A stretch of 64,000 nucleotides of DNA from Lingula anatina (lineage: Eukaryota; Brachiopoda; Lingulata; Lingulida; Lingulidae), in assembly GCF_001039355.2 (NCBI RefSeq), contig NW_019773703.1, positions 186,001 to 250,000 of the forward strand. Direction: 5' to 3'. A program made the position numbers and the translations under genes. The notes beneath the pieces were generated by a model. That model ran no database searches. It saw only the letters and a list, made by a program, of their open reading frames with translations, and was not told the origin of the DNA. Shown piece by piece: positions 49,867 through 59,938 of this stretch; positions within the stretch are counted from its first letter, which is position 1; the number at the start of each line of letters is the position of its first letter.

Positions 49867-52800
49867 GTAAGGCACTAAGCCACGAGCTAATAGCTACGCT
49901 TATAATTTGAAACTTGTCGGTGAATCAATTAGAACCGTTATTTTTGATAGGCCACTAGTTGTGATAGGTATTCCGGATAACATAACATGTCAGGTGACTG
50001 CCAGATGAAGAACTTGTCTAATTGATTTTGCCGTTTGCGAGGTATTTTAAAAAGGTAATAACGTTAACGAAGTTCTTGTCGTATACCACAGCGGTGGTCT
50101 GAGATAGTGCAAATGCCCGTACTGATTAAAAATGTCAAGATTTTTCGTAGAATTATCTTAGAAGTATATTCATCTGGTTTGATGTGGAGGGTCATCATAA
50201 TGCTCTCTCACGCCTCCACCGGAACAGTTTTCTAGCTCGGGCTCCGCGGTATCTAGTTAACTAGGCCGGGGGTATGATATGACCCAACAGACCTTACTTA
50301 AGGCAGTGATACGTCTTAACTTAAAGTGTGAATTTGTTTGACTATTTGTGACAGTGTTTGCTCGTATGATAGCAACCGTGGATGAGTAGGCAAGAGAACG
50401 AGCTCTAATGGCGCAATAAATAGGCACCATTTCCCTCTTATAACTTTCGGTTGAAATTTCAATGAACTTTGATTTCGCGCGAATCTTTTCAACCTTACCG
50501 CTGGCACTTTTAAACGTGTGATTTGTTTCAGAAACAAGGTAATCATGGTTATAAGTGTAAATTGTGAAATTGTTAGATGGTAACAGATGTAATTTTCTAA
50601 ATTTTGAGTAGATAAAGTGAATGATCAAACTTTTAAAAATTCTTATTAACAGACTAAAAACCAACGCGTAGGTGCAATGTTTTAGAAAGTTCTCCAGGAA
50701 AATCACCACATTTTCTTTAAATTGTCCGTTTGATATGTTTTCTTCGTCTACAGTTATGCCTGGTAAACATGGAGATTGAATAGCGTTGAAAGTAAATTTA
50801 TGTTATGTTGATCTGTAAGATGTGTACGTTTCTTAGTCATTTGAACCCGTAAAGCTTCGTACAGCACTTAAACATTTTGAGCCAGCATGAGCACGATGAA
50901 ATGAGAACCAATCGGAAATAATTAACTGTCGATATTGGATAATTAAGGAAAAGAGTCATCGGGGAATGTTTAAATAGTTAAAGGTTAGAAAACCACAAAT
51001 ACGTCAAAAGTTATGTCTCTAGTGACATTTTCTCACCAGTCCATGCAAATAAAAGCTGACGCCCGTGTACATCAGCCAATAGTAAGGCTTTGAAGTGAGT
51101 CGTATTGTTAGAAATTAGCTATTTTGTCTTTCTCGTGTACTCCGAATATTTTGAGAAACTCGTGCATAATCGCCCGCGCATAACAAACTTTGGCTATTTT
51201 CCGTCTCTTGCGTCAACAAATTCAACTGGGATTTCGAAACGGTAAGAGATTGATAAAAAATCAGCATATACCCTTGCTCACTTGGTATATATATTTGCTT
51301 TGATTTCGTTCGAGCATGCACGAGCTTGTGGAAAAAGACTAGTTTCTCCTGTTTTTAATGTTTTTATCTCTAAAGATCCCGTGAAACTGTTCACGGACAG
51401 TAGGTTTGCAAGTGATCACATAACTCGTAGGATTAACTGGACTTTTTTTCTGATATGGTGTTAGTGACAGTGTAACATCGCCCTAATTCGTCAACTAAAT
51501 ATTTGTCGAACCCCCAGTGCTCATAGGAAAAGTAACAATCTTTGGCGACTAGAGCAGCTTATATTCCTGGGTGGGTTGAATAGGGGGGGTTAACCCGGTA
51601 TCGTATGGTCTCGCTGGCATGCGATGTCACGGCGTTCTTCCGTCACCTGCTATCGTGATTGGCACTTGTCACGATTTCTCCCCGGAGGATGAATGCTCGT
51701 CAAAGTGTCGTTTTCTTGTCCGGAGATGTACCTTTCAAGTTGAAGAGATGTAAATTTCATGTTTTCGGTTGTAAATTTCATGTCGTGGCGTGTACAAGGA
51801 TCGTCTGCTGCTTTACTTTGTAATCTCAACTCGGGGAAGGACGCGTGACGGAATGTGCGCTCGAAACTCCCGCATCAGCCAACTTTGTTATTGCTGCTTC
51901 GAAAATATCGTGGTAGTTGTTTGGTTATAATAATGACGATAAATTCTTAAAGCTTTAAATTTTTGTACACGGTCTCGTTGATTTCACTTTACCAAGCTCG
52001 CACGATGTCTCGGAAATTCTTCTTGTGAGTTTATCACTCTTATGTCGTCAACATTTTTTTCGTTATAACCATACCTTCCTATTTGGAAGTGTCATCAATT
52101 TCAAATCGGTACCTGAAAATCGGATATGTAGCTTTGTTTTTGTCAAAGCAAAACATGGAAACAGTGTCTGCTACCCGTTGTGTGCTCGGAATATTTGCTT
52201 AGTTTCGCGATTTGTAGTGTTTGCATTACTTAAGTTAAGGTGACTATGAACGATAAGGTGTAAGCCTGCCGAGATTTAGGTTGACTTATACGGCATGCCA
52301 TTACGACTTTTTAATAACGATTTCATTGTCCCCAAATCCTCAAGTGGTTGTGCCGCTAACTGAGAGTGCACCGCGTGTACGGCGAGCTTACACTTTCTAA
52401 GATGGGAACGATAACCGAGCAAGTACTTGACGATGGGGTTTTATTTGAAGTGCTCAATACATTTATTCGTCCTCCCTCCACTTTTTCTTCAAATTTACAC
52501 CTTAAATGTAATTTATCTTAGCACCATGTAAGTGCCTTAATCGAAGGTTGGTCGTGTCGATTTGGATAGCGTCACAGATGGGGTTTACCTTTGACCAGAA
52601 CAAACATAATTAGTAATGATGTAAAAAAAAAAGATCGCGAACCAAGACCCTAGGTTTCGTTTCAGGTCCTCGTCCGCTTATTGAATCAAACCCCGAGATT
52701 CTCTCTGTCTGTATAGCACATTGTCTCAGTCCAATGACCCCAGTCTTCAAAGGCTTCGCACAAATAGTGTGCCCGTGCGTGTGGACATAGTTAGTTTAAT

Positions 52801-53659
52801 GCGTTAGGTGAAAAGGATGGAATGATAGAAAGAATTCTGCGATGCGACAGGAATTTTAAAGAAATCGACAGATTGCTGCCAGGGTTCATTTCCATTGTCA
52901 TAGCGTCTGAATGGACAGCATATACCCGTCAACCGATCAAATATTGAGACAACCCTCTAGCCTCGTCAAGCATTAGTTGTTTTCAGGATTTCCAAATACT
53001 ACAAATGAATGATTTTAATATATACAGTAAAATTTATCACTTAATAACGAGGAAATGAACTGGTTAAATTTGAATTTGCCCTCAGTAAACACTGGAATGT
53101 CAACTTTGTCTTCATTTTTCTTTGAATTATGATTCTATTTTTGTATTTCAACTACGAGCAGTACATTCCTGCTTAGGAAGTGTCACAAGGATGCATTTAC
53201 AATGAAACAATCATACCGGCTTTTTTTAACTAACTCTGAGGAGACTTTTGCTGAATGCAATCAGACAAAAATTAACATGTTTTCTCCCTTCATTTAGTAG
53301 AATACAGAAAAGTTGTTAATTATACAATACTTGAAAACAAAAGATGTGTTAGTCTGTGAATCTGATTGCATTCGAACTACCTAAGGCGAGTTTTATTGTG
53401 AATGCACCCATATACATTAAAGTCAAACACATTTAGTTTGTATATTCTGATTGCCAACATTAATATTTAATTTGAAAGGAATATTTCTTGTGTTATTTGG
53501 TTAAACAGGTACAACAAATTACTTAATTGTAGTTTGTCTACTTTAAGATCTCAAGGTTTCATGTGAGTGAAGCCAACATGAAATGGAGGTCACACAATGA
53601 TGTCAGCATATTGTTTGAATGGGTTTAAATATTAAAGAAACATTTTAATTTCTTTCCAG
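49867..53659 (+). other. MMP21: Putative MMP21 intron 1; no gene seen
   Basis: A 3.8-kb interval. CpG is frequent up to about 52.98 kb and scarce after. The minus-strand frame at 50257-50709 (150 codons) shows no known domain. A degenerate inverted-repeat element lies at 53189-53409, close to the acceptor. Confidence 0.5.
53189..53409. mobile_element. Degenerate inverted-repeat element, possible MITE relic
   Basis: The outer ends are inverted repeats: GGATGCATTTACAATGAAAC on the left and, reverse-complemented, GGGTGCATTCACAATAAAAC on the right (17 of 20 identical). An inner perfect 13-base pair, GAATGCAATCAGA (53253) and TCTGATTGCATTC (53361), is nested inside. The outer ends resemble those of the element at 31571 (GG..GCATTCA). 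I see no matching 3-base target duplication. Confidence 0.45.
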
Positions 53660-53681
53660 ATCTATATACATTTACTAAGCC

Positions 53682-53852
53682 ATGACAATGAACTATTCTC
53701 AACTGGGCCACATCTTTGTCTTTCTCCTGGTGTTGGAGGCAGTCTGGGCAGAAATGATGCACATGCAAAGAGACTTCAGGGATGCTTCTAAGTTCAATAT
53801 CTACCGGAAATACCAAAATCAAGTAACAGCTAGCATAGAGGCTATGGGAGAA
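53682..53852 (+). CDS. MMP21: MMP21 first coding exon (signal peptide)
   Basis: Encodes residues 1-57. The exon begins at 53660 after TTTCTTTCCAG. The first ATG (53682) has G at -3; a second in-frame ATG at 53688 is equally placed for initiation. HIFVFLLVLEAVWA is a clear hydrophobic signal core with a small-residue cleavage site. Donor GTAGGT begins at 53853, phase 0. Confidence 0.9.
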
Positions 53853-56800
53853 GTAGGTTCACAAGTTCTGTAATATATTTAGAAAACAATTCATCTAGAA
53901 GATAGTAGAATTAAAAAATAAGACATTTGTAAGCATGTAAAGATTATGAAATTAAGATTTGTATTCAACCTTTCTTGGTATATTTTTACAGCGTCTAGAA
54001 CTTTATTTTTGTCACTTTAGCATGACTAAGTGCCTTATTTATATAAATTCATCTTCCTTTCACAGGAGTACCTGTACAAGTTTGACTACATGAACTGCAC
54101 GACCCCAAGTCTGAGGCGTAAACGAAGAGAAATTCCCAGGTTTGCTCGCAGTATGGTATTACCTTATAAAATTAGACCCTTCAAAAGCAAAGTTCAGGAA
54201 GTGATCGATGCTGGCTCAGAATCTGACTGCTCTTTGGAACAAAAGAGGAAGGCAATCAGTAAACTACAAAGTACTTTCGGCCTCAATGTGACAGGAGAGC
54301 TGGATGAAAAAACACTAGCACTAATGAGGAAGCCGCGCTGTGGTAACTCTGACAAAGACATTATCAAAAATGTTACAGCTCTCATAGATGATACTGAAGA
54401 AGAATTGAGTGATACAAACACCACTGCCACCAGTCTCTTTAACTCGGCAACCAACGGTTCTTCAAACAACACCAGTGGAACAACACCAGCCCCTTCTGAA
54501 GATGGCACCACTGTAGCCTCCTCATCCAGGCAGAGCATCCTTCTTTCTACCATTGCTCCCAGTTCTTCTGAGCCTGACAATTCCTACACTTTGAGACATC
54601 GAAGAAAGCGCCAGGTCGACGAGATTATGCAAAGACTGCAGGGTGAGACTCAGCGTGAACTTGAAAAACGAGCCAAGATTGTGCACATGGTACGCAGACG
54701 CCGTAGGAGATCTGCAGTGATGACACAGCAAAGACAACCCATTGGTCATTTACAGGGCAATGATCGTGTCGTTACATGGCGCCTGACAGGCAGTAGCAGT
54801 CATATAGATGTCATCTGGTTGCGTGCACTAATCAGCATGGCCTTCCGCATGTGGTCTGAAGTTAGTCCTCTGAAATTCCAAGAATTACCAGTTGGTCATG
54901 TTCAAGACTTGGATATCTCCATTTCATTTGGAAGATGTAAGTTTAAGATTCAATAATGTATTAGCATGCTCATTTTCTTTTATGATAAAAAGGAGCATCT
55001 TGTTACCATGTTCAACAGACTACATACATTTCATCCATCTTAAAGCCTGAAAAGCCATGTTTTTATCATTTCAAAGTTAAAGACATATGCATAAATTTAA
55101 CAATAATCTAACACAATATGAAATGTCCAGAAGTTTTGATTCCAATTTTTTCTTTTAATTTCAGCGGTTCACAACTGCCCCTTTGTGTTCGATGGCCCAG
55201 GTGGTGAGGTGGCCCACTCCCGATTATTTTCCATTAACGTGGAAATCCACATGGATGATGATGAGAACTATGTGAACCTACCAGCAGGCCCTACCAGTGG
55301 AAATGAGGTGAATACAATGGTGGTGTTGCTTCATGAGATTGGTCACAGCCTTGGCATTCAGCACATTGCTCATCCCTTTGCAGTAATGGTGCCACTCTAT
55401 GATGTAGCAGGGGCCACCGTTGAGCTGAGTGAAGCGGATAGGAACGTCGTGTTAAGAATGTATGGTAAGTAGCTATGGGAACTGTGTTCATTGGAAAGAG
55501 TGAGAGTAACATTTATTGACAGGTCTTGTTAAATATTCTTGTGAAATATTAAATAGGTGATTTTTTTTAACATCTCTTATTTCTAAACAGAAGTATATAG
55601 CTTTCATACAGTGATGCATTCAAGCTTTTTTCCATTAATTAACACTTGGTACATTGACAGAAAACAACAAGGCCATAATATGTATTCTCTTTCCTCCCAG
55701 GTCCGTGCACTTCCAAGATGAGTACAGCTTTTGACTGGGTTAGGGTACGTCCTGATGGCACCGTCTTCTACAACACATACTTCTTCTCTGCCGGCTCCGC
55801 ATACTGGATGTATTTGAACAGCGAAAACAGGCCCAGATATGGGGATCCCTTGGAGATCCAGGTGGAGTGGCAAGGTGTGCCAGATAATTTGGATACTTAC
55901 CTGCACTTGTGGTACCAGAAAACAGACACCTATCCCAGCACTATGGTCAATGAACAGCTCTTTATAAAAGGTAAGATGCCACTTGTTAATCGGCCTTTAC
56001 TTAATCTTACTGAGAGGTATTGCTTGGTCAAAAGTTACTGTTTTTTTTTTTTTTTTTTTTTTTTTTTTTGAGTAGTAGCAATAGTAATAGTAGATGTAAA
56101 GTAGTAGTAAAGTTAGAGTTTTAACTATAATCTCAACTTAAATGGAGTTTTAAATAATTGGATGAATTAAAACTTGGATGATTTGTGTAGCGTTTATACC
56201 GTTGCCAGCTTTGTTGTATGAAGATGATTATATTTCAATAAATCTATGGTTTAGGAGACACAGTCTACGTGTATGACCCAGCTGCCGACAAGGTGAAGAA
56301 CACAACGACTATTCAGTCCAGGTTTGGACACGCCATCCCCAACAACCTGGATGCTGCATGCTTTGAGAACAGAGGCAGATCCACAGTATATTTCTTCAAA
56401 GGAAAAATGGTAAGACTCTTACAAATCTGTTTTGATGATAAACACTACCAATGAAAGTTAACTATTCAATGCAGGGGCGGATGCAGAGATATTTTCTGAC
56501 AGTCTTCCAAATTATCTTTGTTGATCCAACCTCCATTTTTGACCGTCTTCTGAAAACCCGTCAATGAAAACTTGAAAATCTGACCGTCTTCCGGAAGACC
56601 CAGAAGACGGCCTAAATCCGCCCCTGCAATGATTCAGAATGTTCTTAAGAGAAACAAGATATTAGCAGCACAAAGTTTTTCCATATTGGCGAAGCATGCA
56701 AGTATTTTTTCAATACATTAATAACTTCAGATCAGTGGTCTACAGAGGATATTTTAAAATTTTAATTGTGCATATTTATTTTATTTCATTTATTTATTAT

Positions 56801-57160
56801 TCATTATATTATTATCATTATTTTATTTATTTATTTTTTTGCATAACAAACTTTATTTACTGAAATAGTAAATTCCACTTTTCTCTCCTTTCTTTGTAGG
56901 TGTACACATATAACGTGCATACTGGAGAGGTGACTACGAAATCTTTTACAGAACAGTTTCCCACCATGTCAAACAGTGAACAGCTGACTGGCAATATTGA
57001 TGCATGCTACTACTCCTACAACACAAAGCACCTATACTTTATAAAAGACGATAAGGTGTGGCAAAATGAATGTTTTGATGTGAACCAAACACAAATCACA
57101 AACTGTTTAAGGTACATAAACAAGCGCAGTCATCGATGGAGATATCTCTGCGAGGTGTGA
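53682..57160 (+). CDS. MMP21: Matrix metalloproteinase-21 (spliced, complete, 675 aa)
   Basis: Secreted zinc endopeptidase pro-enzyme. CDS is the join of 53682-53852, 54066-54936, 55165-55464, 55701-55970, 56255-56409 and 56900-57160 (2,028 bases); every junction is GT..AG and in phase. Order: signal peptide ending near VWA (residues 1-24), prodomain with cysteine switch PRCGN (Cys149), Ser/Thr-rich insert (about 158-230), RRKR (236-239) and a six-Arg run (267-272), catalytic domain with HEIGHSLGIQH (His404, Glu405, His408, His414) and Met-turn VMVP (Met422), then hemopexin blades between Cys450 and Cys673. AFRMWSEVSPL is nearly identical to AFRMWSEVTPL of human MMP21; TAFDW, TYFF, RYGDP and NIDACYYSY also fit it rather than other MMPs. 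It is longer than human MMP21 (569) because of the insert. Vertebrate MMP21 is needed for left-right asymmetry; a role here is inference. Confidence 0.95.
54066..54936 (+). CDS. MMP21: MMP21 exon: propeptide, insert, start of catalytic domain
   Basis: Residues 58-347 and one base of codon 348. Contains LRRKRR (about 74-79), the peptidoglycan-binding-like fold signature FGLNVTGELDEKTLALM, the cysteine switch PRCGN, a stretch of Asn/Ser/Thr/Pro with several N-glycosylation sequons (NVT, NTT, NGS, NTS), two polybasic clusters, and the catalytic start (VVTWRL, AFRMWSEVSPLKF). Acceptor TTTCACAG; donor GTAAGT at 54937. Confidence 0.95.
55165..55464 (+). CDS. MMP21: MMP21 exon: zinc-binding catalytic core
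   Basis: Residues 348-447 and one base of codon 448. Shows CPFVFDGPGGEVAHS (the CP..FDG pattern is shared with human MMP21), HMDDDENY, the catalytic HEIGHSLGIQH at 55332-55364 and the Met-turn. Flanked by TTTCAG and GTAAGT. Confidence 0.95.
55701..55970 (+). CDS. MMP21: MMP21 exon: hemopexin blades 1-2
   Basis: Residues 448-538. PCTS provides the first hemopexin Cys (450); TAFDWVR begins blade 1 and NLDTYLHLWY blade 2. TYFF and RYGDP match human MMP21. Acceptor CCTCCCAG; donor GTAAGA at 55971. Confidence 0.95.
56041..56069. repeat. Poly(T) run in MMP21 intron
   Basis: Twenty-nine T residues on the coding strand, 70 bases after the donor at 55971. Confidence 0.9.
56255..56409 (+). CDS. MMP21: MMP21 exon: hemopexin blade 3
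   Basis: Residues 538-589. Contains YVYDP, NLDAACFENRGR and VYFFKGKM, a typical hemopexin blade. Acceptor ATGGTTTAG; donor GTAAGA at 56410, phase 0. Confidence 0.93.
56472..56626. mobile_element. 155-bp MITE with perfect 11-bp inverted ends
   Basis: CAGGGGCGGAT at the left end is the exact reverse complement of ATCCGCCCCTG at the right end. CAATG directly flanks both sides (56467-56471 and 56627-56631), a probable target duplication. Inside, GACCGTCTTC-like motifs recur in both orientations, including the perfect palindrome GTCTTCCGGAAGAC. There is no reading frame. The ends resemble hAT-type termini, but a 5-base duplication is not the 8 bases usual for hAT, so the superfamily is open. It sits in the last MMP21 intron. 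Confidence 0.8.
56900..57160 (+). CDS. MMP21: MMP21 last coding exon: blade 4 and C-terminus
   Basis: Residues 590-675 and stop TGA. NIDACYYSYNTKHLYFIK matches the human fourth blade (NIDSAYYSY). The protein ends RWRYLCEV; Cys673 is placed to close the hemopexin ring with Cys450, and the ending resembles human KWFDVCDV. Acceptor TTCTTTGTAG. Confidence 0.93.
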   Translation: MYTYNVHTGEVTTKSFTEQFPTMSNSEQLTGNIDACYYSYNTKHLYFIKDDKVWQNECFDVNQTQITNCLRYINKRSHRWRYLCEV

Positions 57161-57662
57161 TTGGACATGACAAGGGTGATGACAAGTTTGAATCTAGTAT
57201 TGTTTTGCTGAGTGCCAAGACCCCAGTGTTTATGATGTTTTATCAGAGAAAATTTATTTATGTATTAATATTAAAAAGCCAATTGATAACAAAAAAGATA
57301 ATTAAGCGTCAATGTGACTCTGGATCACACAAAGATGTGAAAGTCGTCCTATGAATTGTGAGCAGTTGAATACAGGATGTATAGTCCATGATCAGCATAC
57401 AAACACATACACACACAAGGAAGGACATTTGTGTTCCTTACAAACTTTCATAAAGAAAAGCAGATTCCTATGTAAAGCAAGACTGATGCCTCTTGAACTT
57501 AAAAAGCATGGACTTTTCAAGAAGGACACATGGTCATAATCTACAAGGAAAAATGTCTGATAATGGTATGCTGAATATGCTGAAGAGAGAGTATTATATT
57601 TTTCTACTAAATTATTAGTGATAGTAGTAAGGACTTCTAGTCTGAGTTGTAAAGTAAGGCAG

Positions 57663-57668
57663 AATAAA
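57663..57668 (+). terminator. MMP21: Possible proximal MMP21 poly(A) signal
   Basis: AATAAA 503 bases after the stop codon, followed by T-rich sequence. Confidence 0.35.
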
Positions 57669-58775
57669 CAATTTTTGTATGAATACTAATTTTTTCAACT
57701 TGAAGCTAACTTGCTTTAAAACAGATAAGTGCATATCTTTTAGCAGTAGCAACTGTTGTCTGTCAAGTCAAAGATGTACATTTCTTATGTGCAGTTTAAA
57801 TTATTACTGCTGAAGTAAGGTGTAAAGCTTATATAAGTATTGATCATTTTTACAGTAGGTGATTAGGCTGCTGAAGTTTATCATCAACATATCGTTTAGT
57901 TATAATGTGTGTGGTATATGATTATAACTAAATAGTTCAGATGCTGTTTTGTATTACTCATAATATTGTGCTATGCCAGTAGCATTGACAATACAAATTT
58001 AAGATTTTGGAGGTTACATGATAAACTCAATATATATATATATATATACCTAATGTAATATAACTACCAAAAGCAACAGGGATTAGTTGGAAAGGTGATC
58101 ATTGTACAGTGTATAACTAGTCTATACAGGCAGTAATTTTACACAAACAACAGAAAAAAAGAAATTTTTAAATTAAAATTTGCATCATTAAGCTTCATTT
58201 ATATTTATTTTAATGCTGTATAATGCAAAAATTAAAAAAAAAATAAGTAAAAAAAATAAATAAAATGCTGTGCAGATATAATTCTAACCACACTGTATTT
58301 TAGAAGAACTTTGAAAAAGTTTGAACTTGAGGCATCTTAGCAGTAGATATTAGTGTCTGTTGTGTGGGCCCTGCCCCCCAAATCTTCTCTGCCTGTATGC
58401 ACTAGTCAGTGGTGTAGCAACTAGTCACAGGTGTACATGTTGCAATGTACAGAATTTTAGGCATCTTTATTATTGATACACATATATGTGAGCATCCAGA
58501 ACTGTACATTATATTTTGCCAAATATGTTTGTGCTATCTAATTTATGTAGCGTATTTGTCTGTGTTTCTTTTTAGTCTGTTTCTTGCTCTATATTTGACA
58601 AAAGGTACCATGTGACTGCTCTTACTCTGTAGTTCACAGATATGGCCTAGCATATCATCCCATTATGAACGTCATTCTCTAAATTATTCTCATCAAAATG
58701 AGGGAATATATCCTCTGTAGAGAGCCATTTTTATATAATATTAAAAATCACTTCATGTTCTGCACCAATGGAAGC

Positions 58776-58801
58776 AATAAAATGTTTTGTTTCAAAATAA
58801 A
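58776..58801 (+). terminator. MMP21: Probable distal MMP21 poly(A) signals
   Basis: Two AATAAA hexamers (58776 and 58796) are followed by TTTTGTTATTTCTTGTTG and further GTTGTTGG, a strong T/GT-rich downstream element. Confidence 0.55.
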
Positions 58802-59894
58802 ACTGCTATATTTTGTTATTTCTTGTTGTATTGTTGTTGGTCTTGTCAGCTAACTTGTTTCATAGCAAAGAAAGCAACCTCGGTCTAAGGACTGTGTAAT
58901 TGATCAGCAACAATTGTCCAACAAACTACTGCAAGGAAGCTCAGAAGAAATGCCAGAAGACGATATAAGTGTAATAAATTGAAGTTTCTACATAAATAAA
59001 AATGCACATGGAAGTACTGATCTTGAATAATATTCTAACAAAACAAAAACAAATTTGCCTTTCATGTAATGTAGAAATGAGAAATCTGAATGATAATATT
59101 ATTTCCATCCTATTTTAGTCATGGTTTCAAAGATAATCAATATAATGAGCTTATGATTTCGCCAAGCCCATCTAATAAACAATTCAACAGAACAGACACA
59201 CAGTCAAATGATTTAGGTTAAGGTCAGCTACATCAGAAAATCAAAATTTATGAAAGAACATTTCTATCAGTTTCTCCAACATTAGAAGAGATACATGCCA
59301 AAATAGGAGCAATGTAGAGCCTCTAACCCACTCTACGGGTGCAGTTAATGACCTGCAAATAAACTGATTCTTTTGTCTTGTTGTTTTATGAAAATCAGAT
59401 CAAATGTATACCACACAAAATCTGCCAAAAAGGATGAACATCTTTATATTTACTGGTGAACATTTTTAGTTTTATCCCCAGACAGCTGTACTTACTATTA
59501 TGCACTTTACTCTTGTGCTTCAAATTTTTTATGTTAAAATATTTACTTAACTTTTTTGCAAGAAAGCATTATTTAATGTTTGTCAGAGGTTTATACCTTA
59601 ATCAATTGTGATTTTATTTTTTCTAAAAGAAATTTAACTTCAATCAGTGTCAGAATGAATCATTCATTTTGTCCTTAAAGTAACATCAAAACTACTCAAA
59701 TTAGAAAGCTAACTCTTTCAGAGAAAAGAGTCCAATTTTATACAAACAATAGTTATCATAACATTTAAATTATTTTTTTCATTTAACAAAATTTCAAAAT
59801 CAACTTTAACTTAAATCCCTCAGCAGTATCTAAAAACAACATGCACTTGAGGCGACTTCTTTAACTAACATGCATGACCATCTTGAAAAGTGTA

Positions 59895-59938
59895 GAGATA
59901 GATAGATAGATACACATGTAGATAGATAGATAGATAGA
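59895..59938. repeat. (GATA)n repeat, interrupted
   Basis: Two GATA tracts separated by CACATGTA. Confidence 0.95.

Larger units (their letters stand above)
57161..58801 (+). other. MMP21: MMP21 3' UTR (probable)
   Basis: AT-rich, essentially CpG-free sequence from the stop codon to a pair of poly(A) signals. Contains a short TA run near 58029. An earlier AATAAA at 57663 could give a short form. No coding segment seen. Confidence 0.6.
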
